Below are positions 1 through 8,494 of a DNA stretch of 64,000 bases, piece by piece. This DNA comes from Rhizobium bangladeshense (lineage in GTDB: Bacteria; Pseudomonadota; Alphaproteobacteria; Rhizobiales; Rhizobiaceae), in contig NZ_CP071612.1 of NCBI RefSeq assembly GCF_017357245.1, positions 2,607,001 to 2,671,000 of the forward strand, read 5' to 3'. Position numbers and translations under genes: made by a program. The notes under the pieces are model-generated. The model saw only the letters and a list, made by a program, of their open reading frames with translations, was not told where the DNA came from and made no database searches. The first letter of the stretch is position 1; every line of letters starts with the position of its first letter.

Positions 1-344
1 TGGCAAGGGGCATCGCCGACATGGTGCGACAGATGGTCGGCGACTGTGTGCCGCTCGCCTGGTCGGGCGGCAACGTCCATGGCGAGCTCGGCACCGATGC
101 CGGCGGTATTCTGAAGGCGATCGAGGCCGCCTGGTCCGATGCCGGCGTCGCCGTTTTCGTCGATCTCGGCGGTGCCGAGACCAACAGCGAGATGGCGATC
201 GAAATGCTGGGCCTTCCCCGGTCGGCCCTTGTCTCCATTTGCAACGCACCGCTCGTCGAAGGCGCCGTCATCGCCGCCGCCGAAGCCTCAGGGGGCGCGT
301 CGCTCGCCAAGGTCGTCGCCACAGCCGAGGAACTGTCCCCCTGA
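1..344 (+). CDS. dhaM: DhaM, PTS EIIA-like subunit of dihydroxyacetone kinase (5' truncated by window)
   Basis: The frame is open from base 3 and ends with TGA at 342-344, so the gene begins before the window. The visible 113 residues match the later part of the mannose-type EIIA domain of DhaM, which hands phosphate from HPr to the ADP held in DhaL. Features seen are the VPLAWSGG and VFVDLGGAETNSEMA segments typical of the family. The phosphorylated N-terminal His is outside the window. The stop overlaps the next ATG by one base (TGATG), implying translational coupling with the HPr gene. dhaL is not seen here and would be expected upstream. Confidence 0.82.
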   Translation, partial: ARGIADMVRQMVGDCVPLAWSGGNVHGELGTDAGGILKAIEAAWSDAGVAVFVDLGGAETNSEMAIEMLGLPRSALVSICNAPLVEGAVIAAAEASGGASLAKVVATAEELSP

Positions 345-688
345 TGACGAACCGATGGCGTATTGAGAAACAGGAGCCTGATCCTTTGCACGTGAATTGC
401 CAGACGGAGGTGGAAGTCAAGCACGGCGTTGGGCTGCATGCCCGCCCCTCCGTCACCTTCACACGACTTGCCAAGTCCTTCCCCTGCTCGATCGAGATCG
501 CCGTCAACGGCAGCGACGTCTGGCTGAACGGCAAGAGCATCATCAAGGTCATGGGCGCGCGCATCCGCAAAGGCTCGATCCTCCGGATACGGGCGGACGG
601 CATTCTCGCCGAAGAGGCGATCCGCGCGCTCAAGGAACTCATCGAGCGCAATTTCGATGAGGAAACGAAACATGGCAGAACCGCTTAG
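344..688 (+). CDS. HPr-like phosphocarrier protein
   Basis: A 114-residue protein with the HPr signature GVGLHARPS; the His of HARPS (residue 32 from the ATG) is the expected phosphorylation site, receiving phosphate from EI and giving it to DhaM. The remainder (GSDVWLNGKSIIKVMGARIRKGSILRI) fits the HPr fold. ATG 344 overlaps the dhaM stop, but a TTG at 386 with AGGAG about nine bases upstream would give a more normal 100-residue HPr, so the start is uncertain. Its 3' end overlaps the EI start. In Escherichia coli these modules are fused in one DhaM; here they are separate genes. Confidence 0.85.
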   Translation: MTNRWRIEKQEPDPLHVNCQTEVEVKHGVGLHARPSVTFTRLAKSFPCSIEIAVNGSDVWLNGKSIIKVMGARIRKGSILRIRADGILAEEAIRALKELIERNFDEETKHGRTA

Positions 689-2231
689 GCTGAAAGCAAA
701 GAGCGCGTCCCCGGGCATCGCATCCGGCCCGGCCTTTCTCGCCGAGGAGCCGAAGGCTGTTTCCACGCCCGCCGGCGGCTACGGCGCGCTTGAGACGGCA
801 ATCCATATCTCGATCGGCGAACTCGAGCGGCTCGCCGAGGGCGCCGATGCCGAAAGTCGCGATATCATCGATTTCCAGATCGAGGTGCTGCGCGATCCGA
901 CGATCGCGGAAGCAACAGGCGCGCGCATGCAAGCCGAGGAGAATGTCGTCTTCGCCTGGATCGCCACGCTCGACGCCTATATCGGCGAACTCGAAGCAGC
1001 CGACGAGGAACCGATGCGCGCGCGCGCCGTCGATATTCTCGACATCAAGAACCGCGTGCTCGGCGCGCTGGCCGGCACCCCGGTCGCCGATTTCCCGCCC
1101 GGTTCGGTCTTCGTCGGCAAGGATATGGAGCCGAGCCGCTTCCTCGCTCATGACTGGTCGAAGGGCGGCGGTATCGCGCTGTTCGCAGGCAGCGCCGCCG
1201 GCCACGTCGCTTTGCTCGCCCGGGCGAAATCGGTGCCGATGGTGGTCGGCACAGGCCGTTTTTCAGCAGCGGACGGCGATCCCGTCGGCGTCGATGGCGA
1301 CGCCGGCGCCGTCATCCTCAAGGCGGGCGGCATGCTGATCCCGCCGCTCGCGCCAGCCGGCGACACCAAGCTTGAAAGCGGCGAGCTGCGCACGACGGAC
1401 GGCGTACCGATTCTCATCTCCATCAACATCAACGATCCCGCCGAGATCGATGCGCTCGATCCGGCAACGGCGGGCGTCGGGCTGATGCGCTCGGAATTCT
1501 CAGTCACCTCGATCGCCGATGCCGCCAATGAGGAACGGCAGCTGGCGATCTATCGCCGCGTGCTGGAGCAGGCTGGCCAAAAGCCGGTGACCATAAGGAT
1601 GCTGGATATCGGCGGCGACAAGCCGCTTGCCGGCCTCGAAGACCCGCCGGCTCTCGAGCCGGGCCTGCGCGGCGTCCGGCTGCTGCTTGCCCGGCCGGAA
1701 ATCGCCCGCGTCCAGGCCCGCGCCCTGCTGCGCGCCGCCGTCTTCGGCAAGCTCTCGGTAATGCTGCCGATGGTGAGCTTTCCCGAAGAGGTCGACAGGA
1801 TGCGCGAACTGTTCCGCGAGGAAGCCGAAAAGCTCGGCCGCCGCGCCCTGCAGCACCGGATGCCGCCGATCGGCATGATGGTGGAAGTGCCATCGGCCGC
1901 ATTGATGCTCGACACCTTCGCATCCGCGGCCTTCTTCTCCTTCGGAACCAACGATCTGACGCAATATCTCGCCGCCTCGCACCGGGACGGCAACGAGGTC
2001 GATGCCGGCAAGGTGGCACCAGCCGTGCTCCGGCTGATCGAGCAGGCGGTAAAACTTGCCGGCGGCAAACCCCTCAGCATCTGCGGCGACATGGCCGGCG
2101 ATCCCCGCTATCTCCCGGAGTTGCTTGCTGCCGGCCTCCGGCATTTTTCCGTGGCGCCCGCCCATCGTCCCGCGATAAGATCGGCGATCATCGGCCTCAA
2201 CGCCGATGGCACCAGGGCAGCCGGAGAGTAG
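672..2231 (+). CDS. Phosphoenolpyruvate-protein phosphotransferase (enzyme I) of the DHA system
   Basis: A 519-residue enzyme I homologue, which takes phosphate from PEP and passes it to HPr. The N-terminal domain holds the phospho-His segment GSAAGHVALLAR (His178), and the C-terminal PEP-binding domain holds GMMVEVPSAA, FSFGTNDLTQY and SICGDMAG with the catalytic Cys near residue 471. ATG 672 is preferred over ATG 657 because GAGGAAA lies just upstream of 672. It overlaps the HPr gene by 17 bases. At about 520 residues it is slightly shorter than housekeeping EI, and its position indicates it serves dihydroxyacetone phosphorylation rather than the nitrogen PTS. Confidence 0.9.
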   Translation: MAEPLRLKAKSASPGIASGPAFLAEEPKAVSTPAGGYGALETAIHISIGELERLAEGADAESRDIIDFQIEVLRDPTIAEATGARMQAEENVVFAWIATLDAYIGELEAADEEPMRARAVDILDIKNRVLGALAGTPVADFPPGSVFVGKDMEPSRFLAHDWSKGGGIALFAGSAAGHVALLARAKSVPMVVGTGRFSAADGDPVGVDGDAGAVILKAGGMLIPPLAPAGDTKLESGELRTTDGVPILISININDPAEIDALDPATAGVGLMRSEFSVTSIADAANEERQLAIYRRVLEQAGQKPVTIRMLDIGGDKPLAGLEDPPALEPGLRGVRLLLARPEIARVQARALLRAAVFGKLSVMLPMVSFPEEVDRMRELFREEAEKLGRRALQHRMPPIGMMVEVPSAALMLDTFASAAFFSFGTNDLTQYLAASHRDGNEVDAGKVAPAVLRLIEQAVKLAGGKPLSICGDMAGDPRYLPELLAAGLRHFSVAPAHRPAIRSAIIGLNADGTRAAGE

Positions 2232-2232
2232 G

Positions 2233-2646
2233 ATGGCGCGTGAAGACACCGAAGACGCCATAATCGCCTACAAGTCCATTCTGGCGCAGATCATCGACAA
2301 CAGGCCGTCCGGCACGCGCCAGCGCCTGGCGACGGCGCTCGGCAAGCACCGCAGCTTCGTCACCCAGATCACCAGTCCGACCTATGCGACGCCGCTGCCG
2401 GCGCGCCATCTCGCGACGATCGTGCGCGTCTGCCACTTCAGCGCCGCCGAGGAAGAACGCTTTCTCGAAGCATATCAGGCCGCCCATCCCGGCAAGCTGC
2501 CGGATCTCGGCCATTCCGAGAAATTGCGGCACCTTTCGCTGATGGTGCCCGACTTCGGCGACGACAGGAAAAACCGCCTCCTGGAAGAGGCGATCTCCGA
2601 TCTCGTGCAGAAGATCGTCGCGATATCGGGGGCGAGCGAGCAGTGA
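2233..2646 (+). CDS. Small HTH-type regulator within the DHA kinase operon
   Basis: A 137-residue protein that starts one base after the EI stop, so it is co-transcribed. Residues around 25-75 (RQRLATALGKHRSFVTQIT, then LPARHLATIVRVC) read like an XRE-type helix-turn-helix, and the C-terminal third is helical (LLEEAISDLVQKIV). I infer a DNA-binding regulator of the dihydroxyacetone operon; I do not recognise a named family. About 50 bases separate it from dhaK. An alternative start at 2206 overlapping EI is less likely, since 2233 begins a clean MAREDTEDAI. Confidence 0.65.
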   Translation: MAREDTEDAIIAYKSILAQIIDNRPSGTRQRLATALGKHRSFVTQITSPTYATPLPARHLATIVRVCHFSAAEEERFLEAYQAAHPGKLPDLGHSEKLRHLSLMVPDFGDDRKNRLLEEAISDLVQKIVAISGASEQ

Positions 2647-2697
2647 AGCGTGAGCGGGCTGACGTAGCGTGATGCCTTTGGCCTTGGGAGAGGCTTG

Positions 2698-3690
2698 ATG
2701 AAAAAGTTCATGAACACCGCGGAAACCATGGTCGCCGAAAGCGTCGAAGGCTTCGTGCGCGCCCATGAGACCTTCGTGGTGTTCGGGACCGAGCGCAAAT
2801 GCGTCCGCCGCCGCCATCTCACATCAGGCAAGGTGGGGCTGATATCCGGCGGCGGCGCCGGCCACGAGCCGATGCATATAGGCTTCGTCGGTCAGGGTAT
2901 GCTGGATGCCGCCTGCGTTGGACATATCTTCACCTCGCCGACGCCGAGCCAGATTATTGCCGCCATCGAAGAGGCCGATACCGGCGCCGGGTGCCTGCTC
3001 CTGGTCAAGAATTACGACGGCGACCTGATGAATTTCGAAATGGCGATCGAGATGGCCGGTGACCACCACAGCCTCGACATGATCGTCGTCAGCGACGATA
3101 TCGAGACATCGAGATCAGGCGAAGGCCGCGGCCGGCGCGGCGTCGCGGGAACACTGATTGTTGAAAAGATCCTGGGTGCCGCCGCCGAAGGCGGCATGCC
3201 CCTCGCCGAACTGAAGCAGCTTGGCGAGGGGCTGAACACCCGCATCCGCTCGATGGGAGTCGCGCTGAACGGCGTGACGGTGCCGCAGACCGAGCGCACG
3301 ACGTTTTCGCTCGAACCCGACGAGATGGAAATGGGCGTCGGCATTCACGGCGAACCTGGCCATTACACGCAGCCCTTCGCCGCCGCCAACGCCATCATCA
3401 TGCGTCTCTGCGAGACGATTATCGCCGACATAGCGGTGACGCCGGGCGCCCGGGCGCTTCTCTTCGTCAACGGCCTCGGCGGCACGCCGCCTGCTGAACT
3501 CTATCTCGCCTATGCCGGCGCCCGCCGTTTCATCGAGGAGAAAGCCATCCCGATCGAGCGCTCGCTTGTCGGAACCTACGTTACCTCGCTCGACATGCAG
3601 GGACTGTCCGTCACCCTCGCCTTGCTGACCGACGAGGAGATCGCACTCTGGGATGCGCCGGTGGCGACGGCGGCTTTGCGCTGGCCGTGA
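2698..3690 (+). CDS. dhaK: Dihydroxyacetone kinase, substrate-binding subunit DhaK
   Basis: A 330-residue DhaK, slightly shorter than the roughly 356-residue E. coli subunit. It binds dihydroxyacetone as a hemiaminal on a His; the expected residue is in MGVGIHGEPGH (His217, close to E. coli His218). Other family marks are LISGGGAGHEPMHIGFVG, FTSPTP, LLLVKNYDGDLMNFEMA and LFVNGLGGTPPAELY. A GGGAGAGG ribosome site lies just before ATG 2698. It is the last gene of the dhaM-HPr-EI-regulator-dhaK string; a DhaL subunit is not in the window. Next come convergent hydrolase genes. Confidence 0.93.
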   Translation: MKKFMNTAETMVAESVEGFVRAHETFVVFGTERKCVRRRHLTSGKVGLISGGGAGHEPMHIGFVGQGMLDAACVGHIFTSPTPSQIIAAIEEADTGAGCLLLVKNYDGDLMNFEMAIEMAGDHHSLDMIVVSDDIETSRSGEGRGRRGVAGTLIVEKILGAAAEGGMPLAELKQLGEGLNTRIRSMGVALNGVTVPQTERTTFSLEPDEMEMGVGIHGEPGHYTQPFAAANAIIMRLCETIIADIAVTPGARALLFVNGLGGTPPAELYLAYAGARRFIEEKAIPIERSLVGTYVTSLDMQGLSVTLALLTDEEIALWDAPVATAALRWP

Positions 3691-3704
3691 CAGCCTCCAA
3701 CAAC

Positions 3705-4432
3705 TCAAATGTAGAGCGGCGCCATCATCCGCCAGGCGCCGGCGCGATGGGCGCGGCCGTCCCAGACGTGCAACTGATGGCGAATGTCCTTTTCGGCAAG
3801 CAGCCGGCTGAGATAGCGGTTGTTATCGAGGAAAGGATCGGCCTCCCCGATGGCTAGCACAATGTCGATCTCGCGCAGCCTCTCGAGCCGCCAGTCGGCG
3901 CCGAGACCGGGCAGGAAGTGCGTCGGAGTGTGAAAATAGACGCTGTCATCGTAATAGCCGTCGAACAGGTCGCCGAAGGATTCCACCTTCATCGTGAGGT
4001 CGTAGCGGCCGGAAAAGGCGACGAGCTTGCGGAATAGGTGCGGATGGCGGAAGACGAGGCTGGCGGCCTGGAAGGCGCCGAGGCTGCATCCATGCACGAT
4101 GGTGCAGTCATGCGCGTTCTTCGCCGCCATCAGTGGCAGCACCTCGTGGAGGATATAATCCTCCAGCACCGCATGCCGGCGGATGCGCTCGGCCGGATGA
4201 TGGTGGAGCCCGTAGAGGCTGTCGGCGGCTAGGCCTTCGATGCAATAGAGCTGGATATGCCCGGCCTGCAACTTATCGCTAAGGCTCGCCACCAGGCCAA
4301 GCTGCTCATATTCGAAGAAGCGCCCTTCCCGCGTCGGAAAAACAGCACCTTGGCGCCGGCATGGCCGAACACCAGCATCTCCATGTCTCGATAGAGCCGC
4401 TGACTGTACCAGCGCAGATATTCGCGGTTCAT
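3705..4432 (-). pseudogene. Esterase-family alpha/beta hydrolase, frameshifted
   Basis: Two frames on the minus strand must be joined to give one protein. The first (start ATG 4432) reads MNREYLRWYSQRLYRDMEML up to AKVLFF; the second picks up as FPTREGRFFEYEQLGLV and runs to LYI at 3705. One extra base near 4335-4345, beside an AAAAA run, would restore a single 242-residue protein. The joined protein has the nucleophile elbow HGCSLGAF, a late acid region GEADPFLDNNR and a His in HVWDGRAHRAGAW, as in putative-esterase (esterase D type) proteins. Its start overlaps the stop of the acetylxylan esterase gene (ATGA). Real mutation or a homopolymer sequencing error are both possible. Confidence 0.75.
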
Positions 4433-5388
4433 GGCACCCTGAAGAACTGTCCGATCTTGTTGCGGAGAACCGCCTCTTGCTCAGCACTTCCAGGGTAATC
4501 GAAATGGCCGGCGTCCAGGATGAAGATTTCATTATATTTTCGTATCGCATTTGCGACAGCAAACTGGCATGGCGGCGCGACCGAGGGGTCGAAAAGTGCC
4601 ACCGCCGTCAGCATCGGCACCTCGATCCGCCGCGCCGCGGTCGCTGCGTCGTAGAAGCGCAGCGTCTCCAGCACGTTTCCGTGGTCGACCTGATATTCCT
4701 GCACCGATCGCGCGCTGCCGACAGTCGGCAGCTTCAACCGCAGCGGCTGGTGGCCGAAGCTCGGAAGCGCCAGATGTCCGCGATCGATGCGCTCGTCAAA
4801 GGCGATCGCCATCGCCCCGACGCCCCCGCCGAAGCTGATGCCGCTATAGCCGGTGCGGCCGGAGAGCCAGGGATAGACCGTAACAAGCGTCGAGACGGCA
4901 AGCCAGATATCCTCGACGCAGCCGCCGATGATATAGGCGTCTCGCTTATCGATATCGTGCAGCACATGCCAGGACGGGTTCTGAGAAATCGGCGGATGGC
5001 TGCTCAGCGACAGCCCGCGGCAGCAGGGAAAGATCACGGCCGTTTCCGTGATCGGCAGATCAAAATCAGGCTGATCTCGCCCGCCATACCCATGCCCGAC
5101 TACCAGACCTCGCCTCACTTGCCCCTGGCGCGGCAGCAGTAGCCAGCCGCCGATCTTGAACGCGCCGGTGGAGCAATAGACGAGATCGAGCACGTGCCAG
5201 TCGGGGTGGCTGAGCTTGCTGAGCGAAAGCGCCGGCTGCGGATCGACCGCCAGCGCCTTCAGATACCGCGCCTCCCAGAACGCATCGAAACCCTCAGGCT
5301 CCTCCGGCGGCTCGATCGCCAAAAGCTCTTGAAGACGCATGCCGTAGGTCGGGTCGAAGGCGAAGGGATGTGTCTTGGGAATGCTCAT
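4429..5388 (-). CDS. Acetylxylan esterase / cephalosporin-C deacetylase family hydrolase
   Basis: A 319-residue AXE1-family alpha/beta hydrolase, which removes acetyl groups from esterified sugars or similar small esters. Family marks are RGLVVGHGYGGRD after the N-terminal lid region, FPCCRGLSLS, the nucleophile elbow GYSGISFGGG and the C-terminal His in LDAGHFDYPGS. No signal peptide is seen, so it is likely cytoplasmic. It is transcribed ahead of, and overlaps by four bases, the frameshifted esterase gene, which suggests a two-gene esterase operon acting on a shared substrate. Confidence 0.85.
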   Translation of the reverse strand: MSIPKTHPFAFDPTYGMRLQELLAIEPPEEPEGFDAFWEARYLKALAVDPQPALSLSKLSHPDWHVLDLVYCSTGAFKIGGWLLLPRQGQVRRGLVVGHGYGGRDQPDFDLPITETAVIFPCCRGLSLSSHPPISQNPSWHVLHDIDKRDAYIIGGCVEDIWLAVSTLVTVYPWLSGRTGYSGISFGGGVGAMAIAFDERIDRGHLALPSFGHQPLRLKLPTVGSARSVQEYQVDHGNVLETLRFYDAATAARRIEVPMLTAVALFDPSVAPPCQFAVANAIRKYNEIFILDAGHFDYPGSAEQEAVLRNKIGQFFRVP

Positions 5389-5513
5389 CCATGCTTTGTC
5401 GCGTGAAAGGCCCGGCTGTGCAAGCCTTGCCGCTACTGACCGGAGGTCATTGGAATCGTGAACACTACCAGACTGAGCATCCCGTATCTGGCACCCAACC
5501 CTGCATATGTGCG

Positions 5514-6293
5514 TCAGGCTGCGGCCCCCGCCGCCTCCAGGATCAGCCGGCTGATTTCGTCAGGATGAGAGATCAGCGAGAGATGGCTGGCCTTCACCTC
5601 GATGGTCTTTGCCCCCATGCGCTTGGCCATGAAGCGTTCGAGATCGGGATTGATCGTCCTGTCCTCGGTCGAAACCGCATACCAGCTTGGCTTGGAGCGC
5701 CATGCGGCCTCCGTCGTCTTGCCTGATAGCAGCGCCTTCTGGAACGGCTGCTGCACGGCATAGAGCACCCTGGCCTTGGCTTCCGGCAGATCGCCTGCAA
5801 AATCCCTGAGAAAGGCGGCTTCGCTCAACCGGCCCTCGTCACCGTCGAAGACTATGCCCGCAGAGGCCGGCGGCGCCGGATAGGTCTTGGCGAGCGCAGT
5901 ATAATCTTCGCCGGCATCCGGCGCGCGAGCCGCGACATAGACCAGCGCCGAGACGTTCTGGTGAACGCCGGTCTCGGTCACGAGCATGCCGGCGAAGGAA
6001 TGACCGACGAGCACGGTCGGACCGTCCTGCCGGTCAAGCACCCGCTTTACCGCTGACGCCGCTTCGGGCAGCGTCGTCAGCGGATTCTGCACCGCCGTCG
6101 CATTCAGGCCGGCCGCCTGCAGCCGTGCGATCACCTCGGTCCAGCAGGAACCGTCGGCAAATAGCCCATGCGCCAGCACGACATTGCGCGCTTTGACGGG
6201 AGCTGATGTCGCGGCCATGCCACGGCTGGAAAGAAGAGTGGCCGCAGCGCCGGCAACGAGAGCGGCCGAAAAAACCCGTCTGTTCATCATCAT
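5514..6293 (-). CDS. Exported alpha/beta hydrolase
   Basis: A 259-residue alpha/beta hydrolase with an N-terminal export signal (NRRVFSAALVAGAAATLLSSRGMAA) that has a twin arginine. The fold is marked by VVLAHGLFADGSCW (oxyanion loop), the nucleophile elbow VLVGHSFAGM and a late His in VKASHLSLISHPDE. It resembles the small esterases often annotated as salicylate-esterase-like or EstC-type, but the substrate cannot be read. Three consecutive ATG codons (6293, 6290, 6287) make the exact start uncertain; AGGAAA lies upstream. It is divergent from the GntR gene at 6650. Confidence 0.82.
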   Translation of the reverse strand: MMMNRRVFSAALVAGAAATLLSSRGMAATSAPVKARNVVLAHGLFADGSCWTEVIARLQAAGLNATAVQNPLTTLPEAASAVKRVLDRQDGPTVLVGHSFAGMLVTETGVHQNVSALVYVAARAPDAGEDYTALAKTYPAPPASAGIVFDGDEGRLSEAAFLRDFAGDLPEAKARVLYAVQQPFQKALLSGKTTEAAWRSKPSWYAVSTEDRTINPDLERFMAKRMGAKTIEVKASHLSLISHPDEISRLILEAAGAAA

Positions 6294-6649
6294 GATCTGG
6301 TTTCCTTAGGTGTTGGGACTGTTTGAAAGGTCGAGAACATGGGGCCGAAGCACTGATGGCACTCGGCGAAAATCGCCGCTCGATGACATTCTGATCGACA
6401 CATTGTGATCGATGACATCGTGTTGGAAGCGTTCATCGTAGACGCAAGACTTCGAGAGCCTGCTTCCGCATTCTAATTCGGCTCTGTGGTGGACCGCGTA
6501 TACAAAACTACCCCGACAGAGGATTTTTGTATTCCCATTCTACACAATGTCAATTATTGGATACGTAACACCTTCGTGATATGGATAACGCATACAATCG
6601 TGACGTTCCAGCTTAAAGTTGCATACAGCAAGAGGTGTGGAGATCAGCA
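6294..6649. other. Divergent promoter region between hydrolase and GntR genes
   Basis: About 355 bases with lower GC than the neighbours and no convincing gene. It must hold the promoters of the minus-strand hydrolase and the plus-strand GntR gene. GTATAC/GCATAC-like words recur (6498, 6525 inverted, 6590, 6619), the first two as an inverted pair listed separately. Confidence 0.5.
6498..6534. promoter_or_regulatory. Inverted repeat, candidate GntR operator
   Basis: GTATACAAAA at 6498-6507 and TTTTGTATTC at 6525-6534 form inverted arms matching at nine of ten bases with 17 bases between. The position upstream of the GntR gene, in an AT-richer divergent region, suits an autoregulatory site. 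The binding protein is inferred. Confidence 0.4.
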
Positions 6650-7333
6650 ATGGCGAATGGTTTCGAAACCGAGGATGACGATGATCGTGCCCTCCTCTCC
6701 GACCGCATCCGCAATGCGCTGACCGACGAAATTGCCGCGGGGACGCTCGTGGCAGGTGCGGCGCTCGACGAACAGCAGCTCGCCGACCGTTTCGGCGCCT
6801 CCCGCACCCCGGTGCGCGAAGCGCTGCGCCAGCTTGCGGCCGGAGGACTCGTCGAGCTTCGCGCCCGCCGCGGCGGCGTGGTGACCAGGATGACGCCGGA
6901 GCGCATCATGGATATGTTCGAGACTGTGGCCGAGATCGAAGCCGTCTGCGTCCGCCTCGCCACCTACCGCATGACGCCGCTGGAACGCAGCCGCCTTATC
7001 GAACTGCACGAGCTCTCCCGCCCGATCGTCGAGTCCGGCGATTTCGACGCCTATGACAGCTTCAACCGCCAGTTCCACCAAACCATCTATCACGCCACCC
7101 ACAATGGTTTTCTAGCCGAACAGGCGATCACCATCCGCAACCGCCTGAACGCCTTCCGCCGCACGCAGCTGCGACAAGGCGAGCGGCTGAGCCGCTCCCG
7201 CGACGAACACGAAGCCATCATGCAGGCGATCGCCGAAGGCGATGGCGAAATGGCCTCGCGGCGCATGCGCGCGCACATGCTTAACGCCGCCACCTCGCTT
7301 AGCCGTTTCATCGAGGCCAACAAGCCGGCATGA
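6650..7333 (+). CDS. GntR-family transcriptional regulator (FCD domain)
   Basis: A 227-residue FadR-subfamily regulator. Residues about 15-80 form the winged helix with RIRNALTDEIAAGTL and the recognition helix LADRFGASRTPVREALRQL; the C-terminal two thirds are the all-helical FCD ligand domain (FNRQFHQTIYHATHN, RDEHEAIMQAIAEGD, with His residues that bind metal in this family). ATG 6650 follows GGAG; GTG 6635 is an alternative. The ligand is unknown; the divergent exported hydrolase is the natural candidate target. Confidence 0.92.
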   Translation: MANGFETEDDDDRALLSDRIRNALTDEIAAGTLVAGAALDEQQLADRFGASRTPVREALRQLAAGGLVELRARRGGVVTRMTPERIMDMFETVAEIEAVCVRLATYRMTPLERSRLIELHELSRPIVESGDFDAYDSFNRQFHQTIYHATHNGFLAEQAITIRNRLNAFRRTQLRQGERLSRSRDEHEAIMQAIAEGDGEMASRRMRAHMLNAATSLSRFIEANKPA

Positions 7334-7340
7334 CTATCCC

Positions 7341-7736
7341 TCAGGGAATCGGGCAATGGTATTTGTAATGAGCCATCGTGGTCATCAGCTCGTCGCCGGT
7401 CGCCTCGCGCATGCCGGGATTTTCCTCCAGGAAGGTGCACAGCGTATTACCGACTGCTTCCGCCGTGGTTCCCTCGGGAATACAGACGTTGATGCCAACG
7501 GCGATCGCAAAATGCGCCGAGTTCACCATCCTGCTGGGCTTGGGAGGGGCCTCGGCAAAAATGCGCCGGGCGAGAAACTCGTCACTATTCCATTTGTCCA
7601 GCCAACCCGCTGCATAACCCACAACGAACTCCCGGGACCCGCGGCAGTCGGAATAGAGAGCCTCACCGCCGGACAATCCGGCGGGAATCTTTGCTGAAGC
7701 CGTTGCCAACAAGGTGGCGATAAGAATGCCCGACAT
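7341..7736 (-). CDS. Exported Rap1a/Tai-like small protein
   Basis: A 131-residue protein with a hydrophobic N-terminal export signal (MSGILIATLLATASA) and paired cysteines. The pattern of CIPEGTTAEAVGNTLCTFLEENPGMREATGDELMTTM followed by a late Cys resembles the Rap1a/Tai domain, first known from type VI immunity proteins but common as lone periplasmic proteins in Proteobacteria. No toxin gene is adjacent, so an immunity role is not supported. ATG 7736 sits five bases after GGGGAGA. It converges on the GntR gene. Confidence 0.6.
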   Translation of the reverse strand: MSGILIATLLATASAKIPAGLSGGEALYSDCRGSREFVVGYAAGWLDKWNSDEFLARRIFAEAPPKPSRMVNSAHFAIAVGINVCIPEGTTAEAVGNTLCTFLEENPGMREATGDELMTTMAHYKYHCPIP

Positions 7737-7900
7737 CACGTCTCCCCAAGTCTCAATGACGCGGAGCTTCGATCGGGAAAGTGTCGGAATTTAGCTTCAA
7801 ACGTGTTATCTTTGGCGCCGCGTGCATAAGTAGAATTGAACGGCGATTGGTGTGGCTTGCGAGCCCTTTGAGTGACGCCGTATGGTAAAGATGTCTCCCG

Positions 7901-7946
7901 CCTTCTCCCTTCATTCCTTTTGCTGGTCACAGGAATGAGGGAAGAC
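7901..7946. repeat. Dispersed palindrome, family A copy 1 (imperfect)
   Basis: CATTCC-TTTTG-CTGG-TCACAGGAATGAGGGA reads like the hairpin at 15840-15886, with a TCACAG core followed by a purine-rich arm. The left arm here is degenerate. Dispersed elements of this kind are common in Rhizobium intergenic DNA. Confidence 0.5.
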
Positions 7947-8170
7947 AGGTTTGACTTTGCCCTGCACCGCGATCGCATACTCGACGTAGACTGCGGGCCC
8001 GGCTGGTTCTCGGCGGCAACGGCAGGTCCTGCTGCCTCAGGAACTGCAGCAGACGCTTGCCGCCCATTCATCCGGCATGGCTCGCCCGCTTCCGCGAAGC
8101 GATTGCCGATACCTTTCGGCAAGGCAACGGCGCTGTCGAGGTCAGCAGGCAAACCGGGGCTGTTGATTAG
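7938..8170 (+). pseudogene. Remnant of a class I methyltransferase gene
   Basis: In one plus frame, 7974-8003 encodes RILDVDCGPG, which is SAM-methyltransferase motif I with the second Gly changed to Asp. Shortly after, in another frame, 8090-8170 encodes FREAIADTFRQGNGAVEVSR and a short tail before TAG, which looks like a typical C-terminal end of such enzymes. The middle of the domain is missing and the two parts are out of frame, so I call it a degraded fragment. The evidence is short and the call tentative. The rest of 7737-8249 shows no gene. Confidence 0.35.
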
Positions 8171-8249
8171 CCGGAAGACGGCCTAATCGGCCCGCTGACG
8201 TTTCCAGCGACGATCGCCACTTGAATGCCATCGGGCAAGGACGATGGCC

Positions 8250-8468
8250 TTAGCCGTCGTAATGGCCTGAAAGAGCTGCCTCCGTCGACTTCACGACCAC
8301 CGCGACATTGACGCCCTTGGTGACGACTGCGCCGGTCGCGCGGAGATCGGCTACCGTTTGAAGCCCGCCGGATTTCGGAGCAGCAAGAGGTTGGACGGTC
8401 CTGCTGTCGAGATCCGCCACCCAAAGATCATCTTCGCCCTCAATGCTGATAACGACCACTCTAGCCAT
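8250..8468 (-). CDS. Small conserved-type hypothetical protein (72 aa)
   Basis: A 72-residue acidic protein (MARVVVISIEGEDDLWVADL) with a strong AGGGGGA ribosome site. Alternating hydrophobic runs suggest a small beta-rich fold; no motif is recognised. It lies 26 bases after the stop of the large BTAD/TPR regulator on the same strand, so the two are probably co-transcribed and may act together. Confidence 0.6.
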   Translation of the reverse strand: MARVVVISIEGEDDLWVADLDSRTVQPLAAPKSGGLQTVADLRATGAVVTKGVNVAVVVKSTEAALSGHYDG

Positions 8469-8494
8469 GCTTTCCCCCTTCCAGTGATTGATAC

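Noticed and set aside
1500..2261. Long minus-strand open frames opposite the EI gene
   Set aside because: They mirror the codon pattern of the plus-strand EI gene, as is usual in high-GC DNA, and have no family marks.
7341..7736. Rap1a-like protein considered as part of a type VI toxin-immunity pair
   Set aside because: No toxin or type VI gene is adjacent, and lone Rap1a-like proteins are common.
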